From a bacterium (GTDB lineage: Bacteria > Vulcanimicrobiota > Xenobia > Xenobiales > Xenobiaceae): a stretch of 8,341 bases of DNA. The notes under the pieces are model-generated. The model did no database searches, was not told the origin of the DNA, and worked only from the letters and a program-made list of their open reading frames with translations. The stretch covers positions 1 through 8,341 of the forward strand of contig JALHDH010000128.1 of NCBI GenBank assembly GCA_022839105.1, written 5' to 3'. Below, piece by piece: positions 6,794 through 8,341 of this stretch. Numbering within the stretch: position 1 is the stretch's first letter; every line of letters starts with the position of its first letter. The position numbers were made by a program, and so were the translations under genes.

Positions 6794-6867
6794 GCCGGCA
6801 GCCCTTTTCGGGGATCTTTCAGCACGCCATGGGAGAATCCGGGGGAAGACGGTCAGGAGGAGAGACG

Positions 6868-7332
6868 ATGAAGGCCCAATGGCAACCGGTTCCCAGCGAA
6901 CGTCCGGGAGTCTCGCACTATCAGAGACAGCACCCCAAGAGTGAAGCCTGGATCGAGCGCAAGGAGAACGGCTCGGCCGAAGCCTCCCAGAAGAACGGCT
7001 TCTTCGGGACCTCGGTGGAGGCCTGGCACTGCGCCCCGGCGCCCTCCGACTCGGTGATCCTGCAGAAGATGGACGAGCTGGCCCACCCTCCCCGCTTCGG
7101 CGACTGGAAGGAAGTCAAGCACTCTCCCCAGCTTCCCTCGGTGAAGCATTATGTGGGGCGGGAGACCGGCGGGCTGATCCGCTCGAAGGTGGAGGTCTTC
7201 ATCGACCGCGACGGCGAGAAGGCCGACTACACGGCGAAAGTCGGTCGTTTCGGCACGGAGATCGAGGGCAGCTTCTTCGCCCCCGCCCCCTCCGACCAGG
7301 AGATCCTGCGCCGCCTCTCGCAGTCGCACTAG
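6868..7332 (+). CDS. Hypothetical two-repeat protein, 154 aa
   Basis: I do not recognise this family. ATG 6868 has AGGAGG 7 bases upstream, which rules out longer frames reaching back into suhB. The protein is soluble and charged, with no signal peptide or membrane segment. It is built from two degenerate copies of about 75 residues. FGTSVEAWHCAPAPSD then VILQKM (46-68) matches FGTEIEGSFFAPAPSD then EILRRL (128-150); both share FGT, a Glu, an invariant APAPSD and IL. PGVSHY (13-18) matches PSVKHY (90-95). In copy two, SKVEVFIDRDGEKADYTAKVG (106-126 in outline) reads as an alternating beta-strand pattern. One Cys (55) is present. It begins 74 bases after suhB and is followed by a hairpin that could terminate it. 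Confidence 0.85.
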   Translation: MKAQWQPVPSERPGVSHYQRQHPKSEAWIERKENGSAEASQKNGFFGTSVEAWHCAPAPSDSVILQKMDELAHPPRFGDWKEVKHSPQLPSVKHYVGRETGGLIRSKVEVFIDRDGEKADYTAKVGRFGTEIEGSFFAPAPSDQEILRRLSQSH

Positions 7333-7344
7333 GCTCTCGCGCTC

Positions 7345-7369
7345 GGCCGGGAAAGGGGAGCACCCGGCC
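7345..7369 (+). other. Small hairpin in the spacer before the hydrolase gene
   Basis: GGCCGGG (7345-7351) and CCCGGCC (7363-7369) form a perfect 7-bp GC stem with an 11-base purine-rich loop (AAAGGGGAGCA). No T run follows, so it is not a terminator alone. It lies 12 bases after the two-repeat gene stop and 6 bases before the larger hairpin. It may be an mRNA 3'-end stabiliser or part of a structured leader of the hydrolase. Confidence 0.5.
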
Positions 7370-7375
7370 CTGCAG

Positions 7376-7428
7376 AACCTCCTCGGCCGTGTTGCCTGAT
7401 CAGGCGACCAGCCCGAGGAGGTTTCTTT
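7376..7428 (+). terminator. Long hairpin with T-rich tail: terminator and/or ribosome-site-masking element
   Basis: AACCTCCTCGG (7376-7386) pairs perfectly over 11 bp with CCGAGGAGGTT (7413-7423). Inside is a second stem, GTTGCCT (7391-7397) with AGGCGAC (7402-7408), closing a GATC tetraloop. TTTCTTT follows the outer stem, partly inside it. That composition fits a Rho-independent terminator for the suhB/two-repeat transcript. The 3' arm also contains AGGAGG (7416-7421), the ribosome site for TTG 7427, so any transcript from upstream that reads through would carry the hydrolase site locked in the stem. Confidence 0.65.
7416..7421 (+). promoter_or_regulatory. Ribosome binding site AGGAGG of the hydrolase gene
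   Basis: AGGAGG followed by TTTCT and then TTG 7427 gives a 5-base spacing. It decides the TTG start, because this frame has no ATG until deep inside the catalytic domain, and starting at TTG yields a complete signal peptide. The site is fully paired in the hairpin 7376-7423. Confidence 0.75.
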
Positions 7429-8341
7429 GCGTTCCAGACTTCTGGGTGCCCTGGTCGCCCTGCTGCTGCTGGCAGTCCCGGCGGCCAGCTCCGCATCCCG
7501 ACAGGATTCTCCCCCACCCCACGCGACCGTCTGGATCGACCAGACCACCGACCTGTCCCAGCAGGCCATCGACCAGGCCCTGGAAGACCTGGCCCGCCAG
7601 GCGGCAAGCCCGCAGCATGTGGTGGTCCTGGTCCACGGGTTCGCCACCCCCCGCTCGCGCAGCCAGGCCCAATACGATGTCCTGGGCCCCCGGGTCCGCC
7701 AGCAGTTCGAGCGCCTGGGGCGCTCGGTGGCGGTCCTGGGCATCCAATGGGACTCCGCCGCCCAGGGAAGCCTCCTGGCCCTTCCCTGGGAGTATGGCCG
7801 CAAGGTCACCCGCGCTCGGGGAGTTGGCCGCCTGGCCGTCCGGAAGCTGCTGTTGGCGGTTCAGGACCGCTTTCCCGAATCCCGGGTGAGCCTGCTGGGG
7901 CACAGCATGGGCTGTGAGGTGCTCGCGGCGGCGGCCACGCCGGGGATCAGCCTGGGCGAGTCCGACCGGGACCTGGAGGTCTTCCAGCCGGAACGACCGC
8001 TGCGCACCAACGCCGTGGTGCTTCTGGGTTCCGATCTGGACTACGATGCCGGCTACCGCTCCAAGGCCCCCCTGGGCTTCACGGCCGTCGACCTGCTCTG
8101 GATGACGATGTCCCGCCTGCACCGGCCCGAGCGGGACAAGGTCCTGGACCTGCGCGCGCTGATCCGCGGCCGGGCCCAGGGAGCCACCTTCCCCCGATTC
8201 ACCCGTCAGCAGTACGAGGCGATGTTCAACGGCCGCAAGGCCGTCTTCGACAACCAGGACATCCCGCCCAACCACGACTTCGTGAAATACTACAACGAGA
8301 ACCGCCTGGCGCGAATCGTCCCCTCCATCGTGTCCCGAACC
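7427..8341 (+). CDS. Exported alpha/beta hydrolase, 3' end beyond the window
   Basis: The frame from TTG 7427 stays open for 305 codons to the window edge. It begins with a classical signal peptide: RSR, a hydrophobic core LLGALVALLLLAV at 5-17, then a likely cleavage site near AASSA (19-23), so the product is secreted or periplasmic. The hydrolase core starts at about 64 with VVVLVHGFATP (HGF at 70-72, oxyanion strand), IQWDS at 106-110, and the nucleophile elbow GHSMG at 158-162 (Ser160). Candidates for the acid and histidine are Asp203 or Asp205 in LLGSDLDYDAGY and His283 in PPNHDF. The arrangement resembles the DUF900-type hydrolases (COG4782) of unknown substrate; esterase, lipase or peptidase activity cannot be told apart. 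Codon use has the same strong third-position G/C as its neighbours. The start is non-ATG, but the signal peptide and ribosome site support it. Confidence 0.88.
   Translation, partial: MRSRLLGALVALLLLAVPAASSASRQDSPPPHATVWIDQTTDLSQQAIDQALEDLARQAASPQHVVVLVHGFATPRSRSQAQYDVLGPRVRQQFERLGRSVAVLGIQWDSAAQGSLLALPWEYGRKVTRARGVGRLAVRKLLLAVQDRFPESRVSLLGHSMGCEVLAAAATPGISLGESDRDLEVFQPERPLRTNAVVLLGSDLDYDAGYRSKAPLGFTAVDLLWMTMSRLHRPERDKVLDLRALIRGRAQGATFPRFTRQQYEAMFNGRKAVFDNQDIPPNHDFVKYYNENRLARIVPSIVSRT

Noticed and set aside
6786..6798. CCGGC-TGA-GCCGG hairpin spanning the suhB stop, then CAGCCCTTTT
   Set aside because: Only a 5-bp stem with a 3-base loop, and the T run begins six bases after the stem; too weak to call a terminator.
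6805..6838. Possible promoter before the two-repeat gene (TTTTCG, GAGAAT)
   Set aside because: The spacing is about 22 bases and neither hexamer pair with 16-18 bases between them matches well.
7400..8275. Minus-strand open frame opposite the hydrolase
   Set aside because: Antisense shadow; the plus-strand frame has a signal peptide and serine hydrolase motifs.

Overview
This is a GC-rich bacterial chromosomal window with densely packed housekeeping-type genes and no sign of mobile elements, phage genes or CRISPR. The mix of families suggests a free-living, probably Gram-negative bacterium: a chorismate mutase fused to DAHP synthase, a cyanobacterial/organellar-style RNB exoribonuclease, an MshEN-GAF-HD signalling protein, and a hydrolase with a classical signal peptide. 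I cannot place the phylum from sequence alone.

Layout. Positions 1-330 hold no gene I can support. From 5846 down to 331 a same-strand run on the minus strand reads, in transcription order: aroF-type DAHP synthase/chorismate mutase (5846-4776); an RNase II/R-family exoribonuclease (4705-2663); an MshEN-GAF-HD-GYP-like signalling protein (2616-856); an unrecognised 121-residue protein (820-455); tRNA-Trp(CCA) with encoded CCA (444-368); and a strong intrinsic terminator (364-331). Gaps are 70, 46, 34 and 10 bases, so this looks like one mixed protein/tRNA operon. It diverges from a plus-strand set across a 125-base spacer: a SuhB-type inositol monophosphatase (5972-6793), a small soluble protein made of two degenerate repeats (6868-7332), and an exported alpha/beta hydrolase starting at TTG 7427 and running off the window.

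How they work together. The biosynthetic genes (aroF, suhB) and RNA genes (exoribonuclease, tRNA-Trp) do not form one pathway. AroF opens the shikimate route that leads to Trp, and tRNA-Trp sits at the end of the same run, but a functional link is speculation. SuhB and RNase II-class enzymes both touch RNA metabolism in other bacteria, also without a shown link here.

Most notable signals: (1) a perfect 11-bp hairpin at 7376-7423, between the two-repeat gene and the hydrolase, whose 3' arm contains the hydrolase Shine-Dalgarno and is followed by a T-rich run, so it could act as terminator, translational switch or both; (2) a possible 10-codon leader with its own ribosome site whose TGA overlaps the ATG of the exoribonuclease, which has no Shine-Dalgarno of its own; (3) the MshEN-GAF-HD fusion with altered HD-GYP residues; (4) the two-repeat orphan protein. 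Nothing here is a proven new system.
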